From assembly GCA_945888325.1 (NCBI GenBank), contig CAMDAC010000020.1, positions 1-54,846 of the forward strand: a DNA stretch of 54,846 bases. The letters run 5' to 3'. Below, piece after piece: positions 25,830 to 34,700 of this stretch. The notes under the pieces were generated by a model. It was not told the DNA's origin and did not search any database. It saw nothing but the letters and a program-made list of their open reading frames with translations. Both the position numbers and the translations under genes were made by a program. Source of the stretch: Candidatus Sulfopaludibacter sp. SbA3 (GTDB lineage: Bacteria > Pseudomonadota > Alphaproteobacteria > Caulobacterales > Hyphomonadaceae). How positions within the stretch are numbered: position 1 is the first letter of the stretch; every line of letters starts with the position of its first letter.

Positions 25830-27080
25830 ATGAGCGAATACAAGTCGGATTTCCTGCGCGAGCTCAGCTGGCGCGGCTTCATCAAGCAGATGACGCATGA
25901 GGCAGAGCTTGACGCTTACTGCGCCTCGGGAACGCCTGTGGCTTATATTGGCTTCGACGCGACCGCTGACAGCCTGCATGTCGGCTCGCTGCTACAGATC
26001 ATGATGCTGCGCATCCTTCAGCGGCACGGCGGCAAGCCGGTGGCGCTGATGGGCGGCGGCACGACCAAGATCGGCGATCCGACCGACAAGGAAAAGTCGC
26101 GTCCGCTGCTGACCGACGCCCAGATCAACGCCAACATTGAAGGCATCAAGAAGGCCTTCATGCCTTTCCTGAAATTCGGCGACGGCCCCTCGGACGCCAT
26201 CATGGTCAACAACGCGGACTGGCTGGACAAGCTTGGCTACATCCAGCTGCTGCGCGAGGTCGGCGTCCACTTCACCATCAACACGATGGTCAAGCAGGAC
26301 ACGGTCGCCCGGCGCCTCGCCGCCGAGCAGCCCTACACCTTCCTCGAGTTCAACTACCTGCTGATGCAGTCCTACGATTTCCTCGAACTGTTCAAGCGCC
26401 ATGGCTGCCGCATCCAGCTCGGCGGTTCTGACCAGTGGGGAAATATCGTCGGCGGCGTGGACCTCGTGCACAAGGTGGAAAGCGGCAAGGCCTTCGGCCT
26501 GACCGCTCACCTGATCACGACCTCGTCGGGCGGCAAGATGGGCAAGACGGCCGACGGCGCTGTCTGGCTCAATGCGGACCGCAAGAGCCCCTACGAATAC
26601 TGGCAGTTCTGGCGCAACACCGAAGACGCCGATGTCGGCCGTTTCATGCGGTTCTTCACGGACCTGAAGCAGGACGAGATCGTCCGGCTGGAAGCCCTTC
26701 AGGGCGCGGAGATCAACGACGCCAAGATCGCGCTCGCCAATGCCGCAACGACGCTGTTGCACGGCGAAGCGGCCGCGAAGGAAGCCGAGGCCGCCGCAAA
26801 GGCCGTGTTCAGCGCGGGGGCGTCGTCTGACTCGCTGCCGACCGCACTTGTTCCGCAGGCGGAGCTTGATGCCGGCATGCTGGTCGCAGCGGCCTGCACG
26901 GCGGCAGGACTTTCGAAATCAAACGGCGAAGGTCGCCGCCTGATCGAACAGGGCGCCATCCGCGTCAATGATGACGCGGTGACCGATCCGAATGCGAAAG
27001 TCTCTTCGGCTGATCTGAAGGATGGGGCGATCAAGATTTCGGCCGGCAAGAAGCGGCATGCGCTGATCAAGGCGGGTTAA
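25830..27080 (+). CDS. tyrS: Tyrosyl-tRNA synthetase
   Basis: 416-residue class I synthetase. The HIGH-like motif is HVGS (50-53), the tyrosine pocket GFDATADSLH precedes it, and GGSDQWGNI plus the KMSKS-like KMGKT (236-240) follow. The C-terminal S4 RNA-binding domain is seen at about 345-405 (SKSNGEGRRLIEQGAIRVN). GGAGA lies ten bases before the ATG; the longer frame to 25512 overlaps anmK and is rejected. Confidence 0.97.
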   Translation: MSEYKSDFLRELSWRGFIKQMTHEAELDAYCASGTPVAYIGFDATADSLHVGSLLQIMMLRILQRHGGKPVALMGGGTTKIGDPTDKEKSRPLLTDAQINANIEGIKKAFMPFLKFGDGPSDAIMVNNADWLDKLGYIQLLREVGVHFTINTMVKQDTVARRLAAEQPYTFLEFNYLLMQSYDFLELFKRHGCRIQLGGSDQWGNIVGGVDLVHKVESGKAFGLTAHLITTSSGGKMGKTADGAVWLNADRKSPYEYWQFWRNTEDADVGRFMRFFTDLKQDEIVRLEALQGAEINDAKIALANAATTLLHGEAAAKEAEAAAKAVFSAGASSDSLPTALVPQAELDAGMLVAAACTAAGLSKSNGEGRRLIEQGAIRVNDDAVTDPNAKVSSADLKDGAIKISAGKKRHALIKAG

Positions 27081-27089
27081 ACTCTTCCC

Positions 27090-27113
27090 CCCTCTCCCGC
27101 AGGCGGGAGAGGG
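27090..27113. repeat. Dispersed palindrome at convergent junction, copy 2
   Basis: CCCTCTCCCGC (27090-27100) and GCGGGAGAGGG (27103-27113) pair perfectly over 11 bases with a two-base loop and are followed by CTTCAAAG, the flank also seen after copy 1. It lies between the convergent stops of tyrS and the AsmA-like gene. Confidence 0.7.
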
Positions 27114-27123
27114 CTTCAAAGGG

Positions 27124-30100
27124 CTAAAAAGTTTCATCCTTGATCGGTGGCAGTTCCTTCGGGAGCGGCGCGTCCGGGGCGCGGGGTTTGGCTTCCGGGA
27201 TTTTGGTGTCCGAGGGATTCTCGAAGATGCGGCGGATGACGCCTGGCGCCAGCGCCGAGAGCGGGTTGACCGAGACGTTTGCCTTGTCGAGCTTGCCGCG
27301 CACGCCGTAAGTCAGCGAGAAAACGCCCTCCCCGTCGCGGCCGACGACGAGGTCGCCCAGGATCGGAATTCCTCCGAGGGCGGAGTTCATGCCGAAGCTC
27401 GGCACCAGCACGCCGTCGATCTCGATATCGGTCGTCTTGGAATCGATGAAGCCGCTCGCCGTCAGGCCCAGCGCCGGCCCCTGCGCCTTGGCGCCGTTGA
27501 TGATGTAGCGCCCGCCGGAAATCTTCAGCGGCAGGTCGATCCGGCTGAACATCACGCCGTCGCCGCCGAGCGTATCGGCGAGGCCGCGCAGCGAGGCGAG
27601 CGAGAGGATCTGCGTCAGGAAGGGCGCGTCGCTCATCCGCGCATCCGATATCTTCACCATCAGGTTCGCCGGCGTCGCCGCCTGCTCGAGCGTGCCGTTG
27701 ATCTCCACCGTACCGCCCGAGATGAAATCCGTGTTCAGGAACGCGCTCGCGAGGAAGCCTGCGTCGCCGGAAGTGACGCTGAGGCGCGCCGGGCCGCTGC
27801 CGCTCGCATCGATCGAGGCGACCAGCGGCGCGTCATTGCCTGCGATCCCGTTGGCGGTCACTGATTCGAGTCCGGTCCGGTTGGTCATCAGCACGAGCTC
27901 GGCGCTGCGCAGGTCCAGCCCGGGGCGAAGCGTCAACCGGTCCACCGCCGCCGTCAGGGTCATAGGCGAGCCCGCCTTCCCCTCTTCGCCGCCGAGCCCG
28001 CCGAGCCCCGGCATCAGGCCGGAAATGTCGAGATGCTTGCCGCCCAGTGTCAGGATGATCTGGTCGCCCGCGCCCCGGCTCATCTTGCCGTTCACGTCCG
28101 CCACGTTCCGGAAGAAAGCGCGGCGCAGGTCAGCGGAGACGAGGCGCGAGTCGGACGCGCGCAGCGTGAAGTCGCCGTCGAGCGCTGCGCCGTCGGCCGT
28201 GAACTTGACCTTGGACGTCATGTTCTCCCCGGCCCGGGCGTAGTTGATGGTGGCGTTCGAGGCGCCGCCGCGCGGCTTCAGCCAGCCGATCTCCGCGACG
28301 TCCAGCCGCGCGTCCTTGAAGTCCGCCTGCACGAGGGCGGTCTCCAGATCGGCGCCTTCGAGCGTGGCCTTCACGTCGATGGGCGCTTCGCCGGTCATGT
28401 AGGCGCGCCCCAGCAGGCCGAATCCGTTGAGGAAGTCCGCCGTCATGACACCCGTCGCCGTCAGGTCCGCCGGCTTGCCATCGTCCGCGAAATTGTCCTT
28501 CCAGACGAAATCCACGGGTGACGGGCCAAGGCTGGCCTGTCCGGTCATGACAATGCCGTTCTGGTCGAGGTTCACCTTCAGCGCGCCGCCGGTCAGATCG
28601 AACCCGAACGCGGCGCCTTTGAGGCCGCCATTGCGGATGGTGCCGAACCCGGTGAAGCGCATGTCCTCGTAGGCCACGTCATCGCGCGCTGGGCGGAACA
28701 TCTCGTAGGTCATCTCTGCGTCGCCGGAGACACGCGCCGGATCGAGATCGAATTCCAGCCGCGACTCCGCCAGTGTACGGACGATATTGCGCGCCGGGCC
28801 CCGCCCCTTTGCGAACACGCGGAACTCCTTGCCGCGCGGATTGAAGGCCGGAAAGTCGACCAACCCTTCGCTGACCACCCAGCCCCCATAGTCGGCCTTG
28901 TCGAGCACGACCTTGAAACTGTTGCCGGTCAGCCGGCCGGTGCCGCTGGCATTCTCAACCGCCGGCAGATCGTCGAGAAATTTCACCTGCGCGCCGTCCA
29001 CCGCGAAGGTGACTTCGAGATCGGTGTCGCGCAGGTGGCCTTCCGCGAAGCTGTCGCGCTGCAGGGTGACGCGGCCCTTGGCACCGCGCGCCGTTCCGGC
29101 CAGGACCCGCTCCTTGCCGAAGTCGCGCGCCCCCTCGCCGAGTGTTACCGGCCAGAGCGCCAGTACGGTTTCCAACGGCAGGGCGCCCGGCACGCCCGCG
29201 TCCAGGGTTCCAATGACCAGTGCGTCGCCCTCTTTCCAGTCCGGCGTCATCGCCAGGTCGCCGGCAAGTTCGAATGCCGCGCCGCCGGTCACGAATTTCG
29301 CCGTCGCCTTTCGCACGGCGATCGCATTCAGATCGACTTCACCCGCCGCCGACACGCTTGCGAAATCGAGTGGCGCTTCGAGGAAGGGCACCAGATTGGC
29401 GGTTAGTGCCGGGCTGGTCAGGCGGAACGGGCGGAAGCCCTTGCCCGTCAGGGCTTTTTCCAGTTCCAGCTCGGCGCGTCCTTTGAACACGCCGGTGCCG
29501 GTCGACTCGAGGGTCAGCGCCAGCTTGTCATCGGGGCGGCCATAGGCGGCGGAGATGTGCAGGTCCTTCACCGGCTCCGACCAGTCGCGGATCTTGAGGG
29601 TACCGGCCCCGCTGCGGGCGTTCAACCGGACTTCCTCGATGCCGGCGCTCTGGGTGAAACCGACCGCGACCTCGAAATTGGAGTCGAGCCCCTGCGAGCC
29701 CTCCGCGCCGAGGCCTGTGCGGCGGAGGAGTTCGCCCAGCGGCCAGTCCGCGACGCCCAGCTCGGCCAGCATCCGCGTGCCGCGCTCACTCGTCTGCATA
29801 CGGATGGCTATGCCGCCCGGCAGGCCTTCGCCGAGTCCGCTGCCGGAAAGGTTGAGGCTGAGGCCGTCTTCCCCGCGTGTCAGATTGCCGGTGGTATGCT
29901 GCACTGTGCCGAGCAGGGCGAGATCGGCCGAGCGCACGCGCAATTCGAAGCCGTCAAAGCTGATCGATTCGAAGGTCAGCGTCTCGCCGGTTTCCGTCAG
30001 CGCCGCGAGCCATTCCGGCAGTACCGTGTTGGCATAGTCCATCCAGCCTTGCGGGGTGGTCGGCAGGGCGCGCGCCTTGATTTCCGGCAAGGGATCGCCG

Positions 30101-30510
30101 CCGAGGGTCCAGAGATTGCCGCCCTGGTGATCGAGCCCGATCCAGCCGTCGCGCAGGTTGAGGCGCAATACCTCGACCCGGCCAAGCAGCAGCGCCGAGG
30201 CCGACAGCACGATCTCGGAATTGGCCGCCTCGGCCGCGGGACGTCCGTCATCGTCCAGCAGGCTGACATCCTGCGCGGTGATCTGGACGCGTTTCGATTC
30301 CGGCGACCATTCGAGCTGCAGGGCGCCGATCGAGACGACGCGCCCCTCGCGCGCATCGGTCAGCGCGTGCTCGACATCATCGCGAAACGGGTTGAGGTCG
30401 AGCGGCCCGCTCGACAGGCGCAGGAGGAGCAACGCGCTGGCCGCCATCAGCACCAGGACCAGGGCGCCGAGTATCTCCATGACAATTACGGACGCGGTCT
30501 GGCGGACCAA
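27124..30510 (-). CDS. AsmA-like/DUF3971 envelope protein
   Basis: About 1128 residues. One N-terminal membrane helix (residues about 8-34: ASVIVMEILGALVLVLMAAS and onward) anchors a very long periplasmic part with repeated beta-strand segments, ending with the AsmA-type block DGVMFSRIDLPLKISGGRYIIN and FSLTYGVRGKLDKANVSVNP, as in YhdP/TamB-like bridge proteins that move phospholipids to the outer membrane. A proline-rich C-terminal tail follows. I place the start at TTG 30510 because AGGAG lies seven bases before it; a TTG five codons earlier would overlap that ribosome site. Divergent from bcp. Confidence 0.85.
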   Translation of the reverse strand: MVRQTASVIVMEILGALVLVLMAASALLLLRLSSGPLDLNPFRDDVEHALTDAREGRVVSIGALQLEWSPESKRVQITAQDVSLLDDDGRPAAEAANSEIVLSASALLLGRVEVLRLNLRDGWIGLDHQGGNLWTLGGDPLPEIKARALPTTPQGWMDYANTVLPEWLAALTETGETLTFESISFDGFELRVRSADLALLGTVQHTTGNLTRGEDGLSLNLSGSGLGEGLPGGIAIRMQTSERGTRMLAELGVADWPLGELLRRTGLGAEGSQGLDSNFEVAVGFTQSAGIEEVRLNARSGAGTLKIRDWSEPVKDLHISAAYGRPDDKLALTLESTGTGVFKGRAELELEKALTGKGFRPFRLTSPALTANLVPFLEAPLDFASVSAAGEVDLNAIAVRKATAKFVTGGAAFELAGDLAMTPDWKEGDALVIGTLDAGVPGALPLETVLALWPVTLGEGARDFGKERVLAGTARGAKGRVTLQRDSFAEGHLRDTDLEVTFAVDGAQVKFLDDLPAVENASGTGRLTGNSFKVVLDKADYGGWVVSEGLVDFPAFNPRGKEFRVFAKGRGPARNIVRTLAESRLEFDLDPARVSGDAEMTYEMFRPARDDVAYEDMRFTGFGTIRNGGLKGAAFGFDLTGGALKVNLDQNGIVMTGQASLGPSPVDFVWKDNFADDGKPADLTATGVMTADFLNGFGLLGRAYMTGEAPIDVKATLEGADLETALVQADFKDARLDVAEIGWLKPRGGASNATINYARAGENMTSKVKFTADGAALDGDFTLRASDSRLVSADLRRAFFRNVADVNGKMSRGAGDQIILTLGGKHLDISGLMPGLGGLGGEEGKAGSPMTLTAAVDRLTLRPGLDLRSAELVLMTNRTGLESVTANGIAGNDAPLVASIDASGSGPARLSVTSGDAGFLASAFLNTDFISGGTVEINGTLEQAATPANLMVKISDARMSDAPFLTQILSLASLRGLADTLGGDGVMFSRIDLPLKISGGRYIINGAKAQGPALGLTASGFIDSKTTDIEIDGVLVPSFGMNSALGGIPILGDLVVGRDGEGVFSLTYGVRGKLDKANVSVNPLSALAPGVIRRIFENPSDTKIPEAKPRAPDAPLPKELPPIKDETF

Positions 30511-30565
30511 TCGCTGGCTCCTCAAAAATACCGGTGTTGCCGCAGGTCCATAGGCACATAGAAAC

Positions 30566-30571
30566 TATAAT
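30566..30571 (+). promoter_or_regulatory. -10 box of the bcp promoter
   Basis: A perfect TATAAT lies 34 bases before the bcp ATG, followed by a properly spaced AGGAG ribosome site at 30594-30598. No good -35 hexamer stands 17 bases upstream, so an extended or activator-dependent promoter is possible. Confidence 0.5.
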
Positions 30572-30604
30572 TGCGTGAACAGGCCCAGACCATAGGAGCA
30601 AAGC

Positions 30605-31069
30605 ATGAGCGCTGATCTGAAACCCGGCACCAAGGCCCCTGCCTTCAGCGTCGAGACCACGGGCGGACCGAAGCGGCTGAAGGACTTCGCGGGCAGCCAC
30701 CTTGTGCTCTACTTTTACCCCAAGGACGACACGCCGGGCTGCACCCAGGAGGCCATCGACTTCTCGGCCCATACGGACGCGTTCCGGAAAGCCGGCGCCA
30801 CGGTGCTCGGCATCTCGCGCGACACGCTCGCCAAACACGAGAAATTCGCCGCGAAACACAACCTGACGGTTTTGCTCGGGACGGACGAGGCCGGCGAGGT
30901 GTCCGATTCCTATGGCACATGGGAGGAGAAATCGATGTACGGCCGGACCTATATGGGCATGGCGCGGCGCACCTTCCTGATCGGGCCGGACGGCAAGATC
31001 GTCCGTGTATGGCCTAAAGTTAAGGTCAAGGGGCATGCAGAGGAAGTGCTGGCCGCACTGGCAGAATAA
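30605..31069 (+). CDS. bcp: Peroxiredoxin Bcp (1-Cys type)
   Basis: 154-residue PrxQ/Bcp peroxiredoxin that reduces hydroperoxides. The peroxidatic Cys46 sits in FYPKDDTPGCT, with the conserved Thr and a later Arg (ARRTFLIG). The second cysteine five residues on, which resolves the sulfenic acid in E. coli Bcp, is replaced by Ile, and there is no other Cys in the protein, so it must work as a 1-Cys enzyme with an external thiol. Single gene divergent from the AsmA-like gene. Confidence 0.95.
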   Translation: MSADLKPGTKAPAFSVETTGGPKRLKDFAGSHLVLYFYPKDDTPGCTQEAIDFSAHTDAFRKAGATVLGISRDTLAKHEKFAAKHNLTVLLGTDEAGEVSDSYGTWEEKSMYGRTYMGMARRTFLIGPDGKIVRVWPKVKVKGHAEEVLAALAE

Positions 31070-31224
31070 TCCTCGGGTGTCCGAAAATCGTCAATGATTG
31101 CCGAAACTTTCAGCGAGTTAATGAGAAGTTTACGCTCAACTGCGAACATTGCCGAAATATATGACTGGCGGGGGTTTCACCCCGGGTCGAATTGGGTATG
31201 TATGGCGTGGGGAATGGGAAGCCG

Positions 31225-31244
31225 GCTGCAGGAGGTTCTGCAGC
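31225..31244 (+). promoter_or_regulatory. Hairpin in the leader of the M23 peptidase gene
   Basis: GCTGCAG (31225-31231) and CTGCAGC (31238-31244) form a perfect seven-base stem whose loop GAGGTT contains a Shine-Dalgarno-like GAGG. It ends 34 bases before the ATG. Could be a protein-binding site or an mRNA structure. Confidence 0.4.
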
Positions 31245-31278
31245 TTCATAAGAAGTTTCCAGCTTACAGGTTGCTTGC

Positions 31279-32487
31279 ATGGCGAAGTTGAGTGCGAACC
31301 TCAAGGCGACGTTCGATCGCGCATTCCCAGAACGCCAGATCTACCACCGCAGCGGCGGCACCGTTCGATACATTTCCGTATCCCCCTGGCAACAAGCTAT
31401 CATGGCCGCCGGGGTTACCGCCCTGGCCGGCTGGACGGTTTTTGCCACGGCCAGTTTCGTGTTCGGGGGCGGCGAGACCACCCTCGCCGGCGGCGAAGGC
31501 AAGGAACTCGCCAAGTATGAGCGCTGGGTCCAGGACCTGCGCGCCCGCGAATCGCTCCAGCGCACCCTTCTGGAAGAGCGCTCCAAGGAGACCGCAGACC
31601 TCGAGAAGAAGCAGAAAGCTCTCGAAGAACTCCTGAATGACATGCGCGAGGATGACGGGCAGAAACTCTCCGCCCTCGAAGGTGACGGCGCCTCCCTCCT
31701 GGTCGAGGCCTCCATCGAAGAAGCCGACCGCCGCCAGTCCCGTGACGAATACCTGATGACCGCCGGGCTCAGCGTTCCCGCCGCCCGAGGAACCCCCAAA
31801 GCCATCGAACAGGACATCTACCGCCTGTTCGACCTCATGGAAGACCATGCCGCCGAGCGGGCCGAACGGGCCCGCGGCGTCCTGATGCTGACCGCCGTCG
31901 GCACTGATAACATCCTCGCCAGTAGCAATGTCGGCGGCCCGGAAATCTCGATGGGGTCGCTGACCTCTTCGGCCTCAGACTGGTCGATCGGGGACCAGGA
32001 CTTCATGACCCGCATCTTCCAGGCCCGCGCCCGGATCGCCGAAATGAAGTATTACGAGAAGGTCGTCGACAGCCTGCCGCTCGGCGAGCCTGTTTCCGTT
32101 CCGTTCCGATATACTAGCCCCTATGGCATCCGCGTCGACCCCTTCACCAAGCGTCCGTCCCCGCATATGGGCGTTGACCTTGCCGCCTATCGCGACGCCC
32201 CGATTGTTACGACCGGCCCCGGCACCGTAAGCTATGCCGGCGCCCGCTCAGGCTACGGACTGCTTGTCGAAGTCGATCATGGTCATGGTTTCAAGTCGCG
32301 TTACGGACACTTGAGGTCGATCACCGTCTCCAAAGGTGATACAATCAAGATTGGCGACCTTGTCGGGCGTATGGGCTCGACCGGACGCAGTACCGGTGAT
32401 CACCTTCACTATGAAGTGTGGTACAATGGTAAACCGTATGACCCCAATAAATTCCTGAAAGCAGGCCGACATGTTCACAAAGAATAG
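31279..32487 (+). CDS. lmdC: M23 family peptidoglycan endopeptidase (LmdC-like)
   Basis: 402-residue LytM-type metallopeptidase. A cytoplasmic N-terminus (about 1-38) leads to one membrane helix (about 40-62, AIMAAGVTALAGWTVFATAS), then a coiled coil (about 85-130, LEERSKETADLEKKQKALEELLNDM), then the peptidase domain. Zinc ligands H296 and D300 (HMGVD) and the HLH pair (375/377 in DHLHYEV) are complete, so the enzyme should be active. It overlaps the bactofilin gene by 17 bases. In Hyphomonas and relatives this pair shapes stalk and bud growth; the short cytoplasmic tail is the expected bactofilin contact. Confidence 0.9.
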   Translation: MAKLSANLKATFDRAFPERQIYHRSGGTVRYISVSPWQQAIMAAGVTALAGWTVFATASFVFGGGETTLAGGEGKELAKYERWVQDLRARESLQRTLLEERSKETADLEKKQKALEELLNDMREDDGQKLSALEGDGASLLVEASIEEADRRQSRDEYLMTAGLSVPAARGTPKAIEQDIYRLFDLMEDHAAERAERARGVLMLTAVGTDNILASSNVGGPEISMGSLTSSASDWSIGDQDFMTRIFQARARIAEMKYYEKVVDSLPLGEPVSVPFRYTSPYGIRVDPFTKRPSPHMGVDLAAYRDAPIVTTGPGTVSYAGARSGYGLLVEVDHGHGFKSRYGHLRSITVSKGDTIKIGDLVGRMGSTGRSTGDHLHYEVWYNGKPYDPNKFLKAGRHVHKE

Positions 32488-32986
32488 CAAAACCCCGGAT
32501 CACACCCCGGTCGAGGCGCCGAAAGTGGCGCCGGCCCAGGATGCCATCCGTGGCGCAGCGTCGAAGACCGCTGCCCGTGCCGCTTCGATCATCTGCGCCG
32601 ACATGAAGATCAACGGCTCGGTCATCTCCGAGGGCTCCCTCCAGATTGACGGCATCGTCGATGGCGACGTCTCCGCTACCGACATCACGATCGGCGCGTC
32701 AGGCCAGATCACCGGCGAAGTCAAAGCCGAAGTCGTCAAGGTCAAGGGCAAGATCCGCGGCTCCATCCGGGCCCGCAAGGTCGAGCTGGAAACCGGCGCG
32801 CATGTGAAGGGCGACATCGTCCATTCTTCGCTACAGATCCAGCCCAACGCCGTGTTTGAAGGCCAGGTGAAGCATGCGGACGATCCGCTGCGCGAAACCG
32901 GCCCGGTCGCGGCCACCGAAGCCAAGACGATGAACGCCTCGTCGCCCAGCACGGCATCCTTCGGCATCTCCTCGCAGCCGAGCTAA
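32471..32986 (+). CDS. bacA: Bactofilin BacA
   Basis: 171-residue bactofilin, a nucleotide-free cytoskeletal polymer. The central beta-helix (about 38-140) shows the repeated strand-turn rungs: INGSVISEGSLQIDGIVDGD, ITIGASGQITGEVKAE, VKGKIRGSIRARKVEL, GAHVKGDIVHSSLQIQ. Both N- and C-terminal tails are disordered and proline- or serine-rich, as usual. Translation is coupled to the M23 gene, whose stop lies inside this gene. Likely recruits the peptidase to a defined cell zone. Confidence 0.95.
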   Translation: MFTKNSKTPDHTPVEAPKVAPAQDAIRGAASKTAARAASIICADMKINGSVISEGSLQIDGIVDGDVSATDITIGASGQITGEVKAEVVKVKGKIRGSIRARKVELETGAHVKGDIVHSSLQIQPNAVFEGQVKHADDPLRETGPVAATEAKTMNASSPSTASFGISSQPS

Positions 32987-33012
32987 TCCGGCGCCAAGCC
33001 TCCAACATTCAG

Positions 33013-33040
33013 AACGCCGGCCTCACCCGCCGGCGTTTTT
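33013..33040 (+). terminator. Terminator of lmdC-bacA
   Basis: AACGCCGGC (33013-33021) pairs with GCCGGCGTT (33029-33037), followed by a T-run; 27 bases past the bacA stop. Confidence 0.85.
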
Positions 33041-33109
33041 GTTTGCACCCTTTCGAGGCCCCCCCGCGGATCACCCGGCAAAGGCCGCCTTGCCCATCCC
33101 CGGAATCAG

Positions 33110-33138
33110 AAAGCCCCGGACCGAAGGTCCGGGGCTTT
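33110..33138. terminator. Terminator of the TonB/TPR operon
   Basis: AAAGCCCCGGACC and GGTCCGGGGCTTT form a perfect 13-base stem around GAA. It lies 24 bases past the minus-strand TPR gene. The A/T ends make it work in either direction, isolating it from the bacA operon. Confidence 0.85.
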
Positions 33139-33162
33139 GATTTGTGAGCTGAGGCTGGCCGA

Positions 33163-34566
33163 TCAGACCGGCGCCGAGTTCCGGCACTGCGGCGTGGCCT
33201 CAAACTTGGCGCGGCCTGCCTTCAGGCGCTCTGTGACCGTCTTGCAGCCTTCCGGCATGTTCTCGCCGAGACCCTGCAGTTTCTTGCAGATCTTGTCCTC
33301 GTTGACGACGTTCAGCACAGCCGACTGGACTTCGAAACAGACAAGCGCGTCCTTCGTGTCCTCTTCCGACTGCATGAACTCGAGCCAGCCGCGGCCGCCG
33401 GCGTTGCCCGCCTGGCGGAAGGCTTCCTTGGCGCCCGCGCGGTCGCCGCGCTCGAAGCGGGACTGGCCGATCCGGACCCAGATCGTGCCCTTATCCTTGA
33501 CGCCGCCGATGCTGAGCGCCTTCTGCAGGGCGTCTTCGGTCTCTTTCCACTTCTGGAGCTCGCTATAGGACGCGCCCAGACGCTCATACATGGCGCCCGC
33601 GCCGCCCATTTCGGCAGCCTGACGGATCACCGGGATCGCTTTTTCATGTTCGCGTGCGACCTGGTAGAAGTCGGCGAGGAGCGACACTTTTTGGGTCGTC
33701 TTCTTGATGCGGCCGGCGTTCATTTCCTTCTCGAGGACGCGGGCAGCGTGATAGGGTGCGTTGAGCTGGTTGTAGAAGTTCACGATCCGCATCAACTCGT
33801 CTTCGGTCTTCAGCAGGCCTGCGAGATACATGGCCTTCTGGACTTCAAACGCCTTGTGCAGCTCGTTGTCGGCAAAGTAGTTGCCGGCAATGGCATCCCA
33901 GTACTTGCGCTCTTCCGGCTTGCGCTCGACGAGCACTTCCAGGACTTCAGCGAGCTTCGTCTTCTCGCCAGCATCGTTGTAGAGGAAGACGAGCAGGTCA
34001 TACAGCTGCTGGTCGAACTTCGCGCCATCTTCACGCCGCACTTCTTCGGCGTAGCGAATGGCTTCCTTGAAGTTGTCGACGCGCTGGTAAAGCACTGCCA
34101 GCTGCCACTTCTGGCCGCGGTCCGGCTTTCCGCCGGCGGCCTGCCATTTCTTCATGTAGTCGAGGGCGGTTTTGGTGTCCTCGAGCTGCAGGTAGATCTG
34201 CGCGATGTTGTAATAGGTCTGGGCGACGTCGGTCGGCGGGATGTAACCCTTGGCGATCGCATCGAGCAGATCCTTGATGGCGCCCTGACGGTCGCCTTTC
34301 TCGATCTTGATGTACGCCGAAATGCGGATGATCGCGCTTTCTTCGTAGCAGTTCAGCGTCATGCCGCGCAGCTGGTTCAGCTTCGCGAGCGCCGTATCGA
34401 AATCCTTGTTGGTGATCGCCGCCTGCTCGGCTTCGAGGTACAGCTGGCCCGTTTTCGAGCTGAACTGTGTCTCGGCGCAGCCGGCCTGGGCAAGCGCGGA
34501 GCCAGCACCCATGAGGCCGAGCACACCCGCTGCAATTGCGCCTTTGAGGAAAACTTTAAGTTGCAT
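33163..34566 (-). CDS. Periplasmic TPR protein of the TonB2-type cluster
   Basis: 467-residue exported protein. Signal peptide ends ALAQA near residue 27. At least six tetratricopeptide-like helical repeats follow (for example YYNIAQIYLQLEDTKTALDYMKKW, QLAVLYQRVDNFKEAIRYAEE, MYERLGASYSELQKWKETEDALQKAL, WVRIGQSRFERGDRAGAKEAF). A C-terminal region with three cysteines ends CRNSAPV. TPR proteins accompany TonB2/ExbB2 clusters, and may link TonB to outer-membrane receptors or to the cell wall. AGGAGAG lies before the ATG. Last gene of its operon. Confidence 0.9.
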   Translation of the reverse strand: MQLKVFLKGAIAAGVLGLMGAGSALAQAGCAETQFSSKTGQLYLEAEQAAITNKDFDTALAKLNQLRGMTLNCYEESAIIRISAYIKIEKGDRQGAIKDLLDAIAKGYIPPTDVAQTYYNIAQIYLQLEDTKTALDYMKKWQAAGGKPDRGQKWQLAVLYQRVDNFKEAIRYAEEVRREDGAKFDQQLYDLLVFLYNDAGEKTKLAEVLEVLVERKPEERKYWDAIAGNYFADNELHKAFEVQKAMYLAGLLKTEDELMRIVNFYNQLNAPYHAARVLEKEMNAGRIKKTTQKVSLLADFYQVAREHEKAIPVIRQAAEMGGAGAMYERLGASYSELQKWKETEDALQKALSIGGVKDKGTIWVRIGQSRFERGDRAGAKEAFRQAGNAGGRGWLEFMQSEEDTKDALVCFEVQSAVLNVVNEDKICKKLQGLGENMPEGCKTVTERLKAGRAKFEATPQCRNSAPV

Positions 34567-34700
34567 AATTCTCTCTCCTGACCGCCTCGCAGCGGCAATC
34601 TCTCACTAGCCATGGAGGCCCGACGGTCTGGCGCCGTTTTGGGCGGAAGTGGAAGGCGGGCAGCAGATCGGAAAAACGGCTGCCCGCATTCAGTATAATT

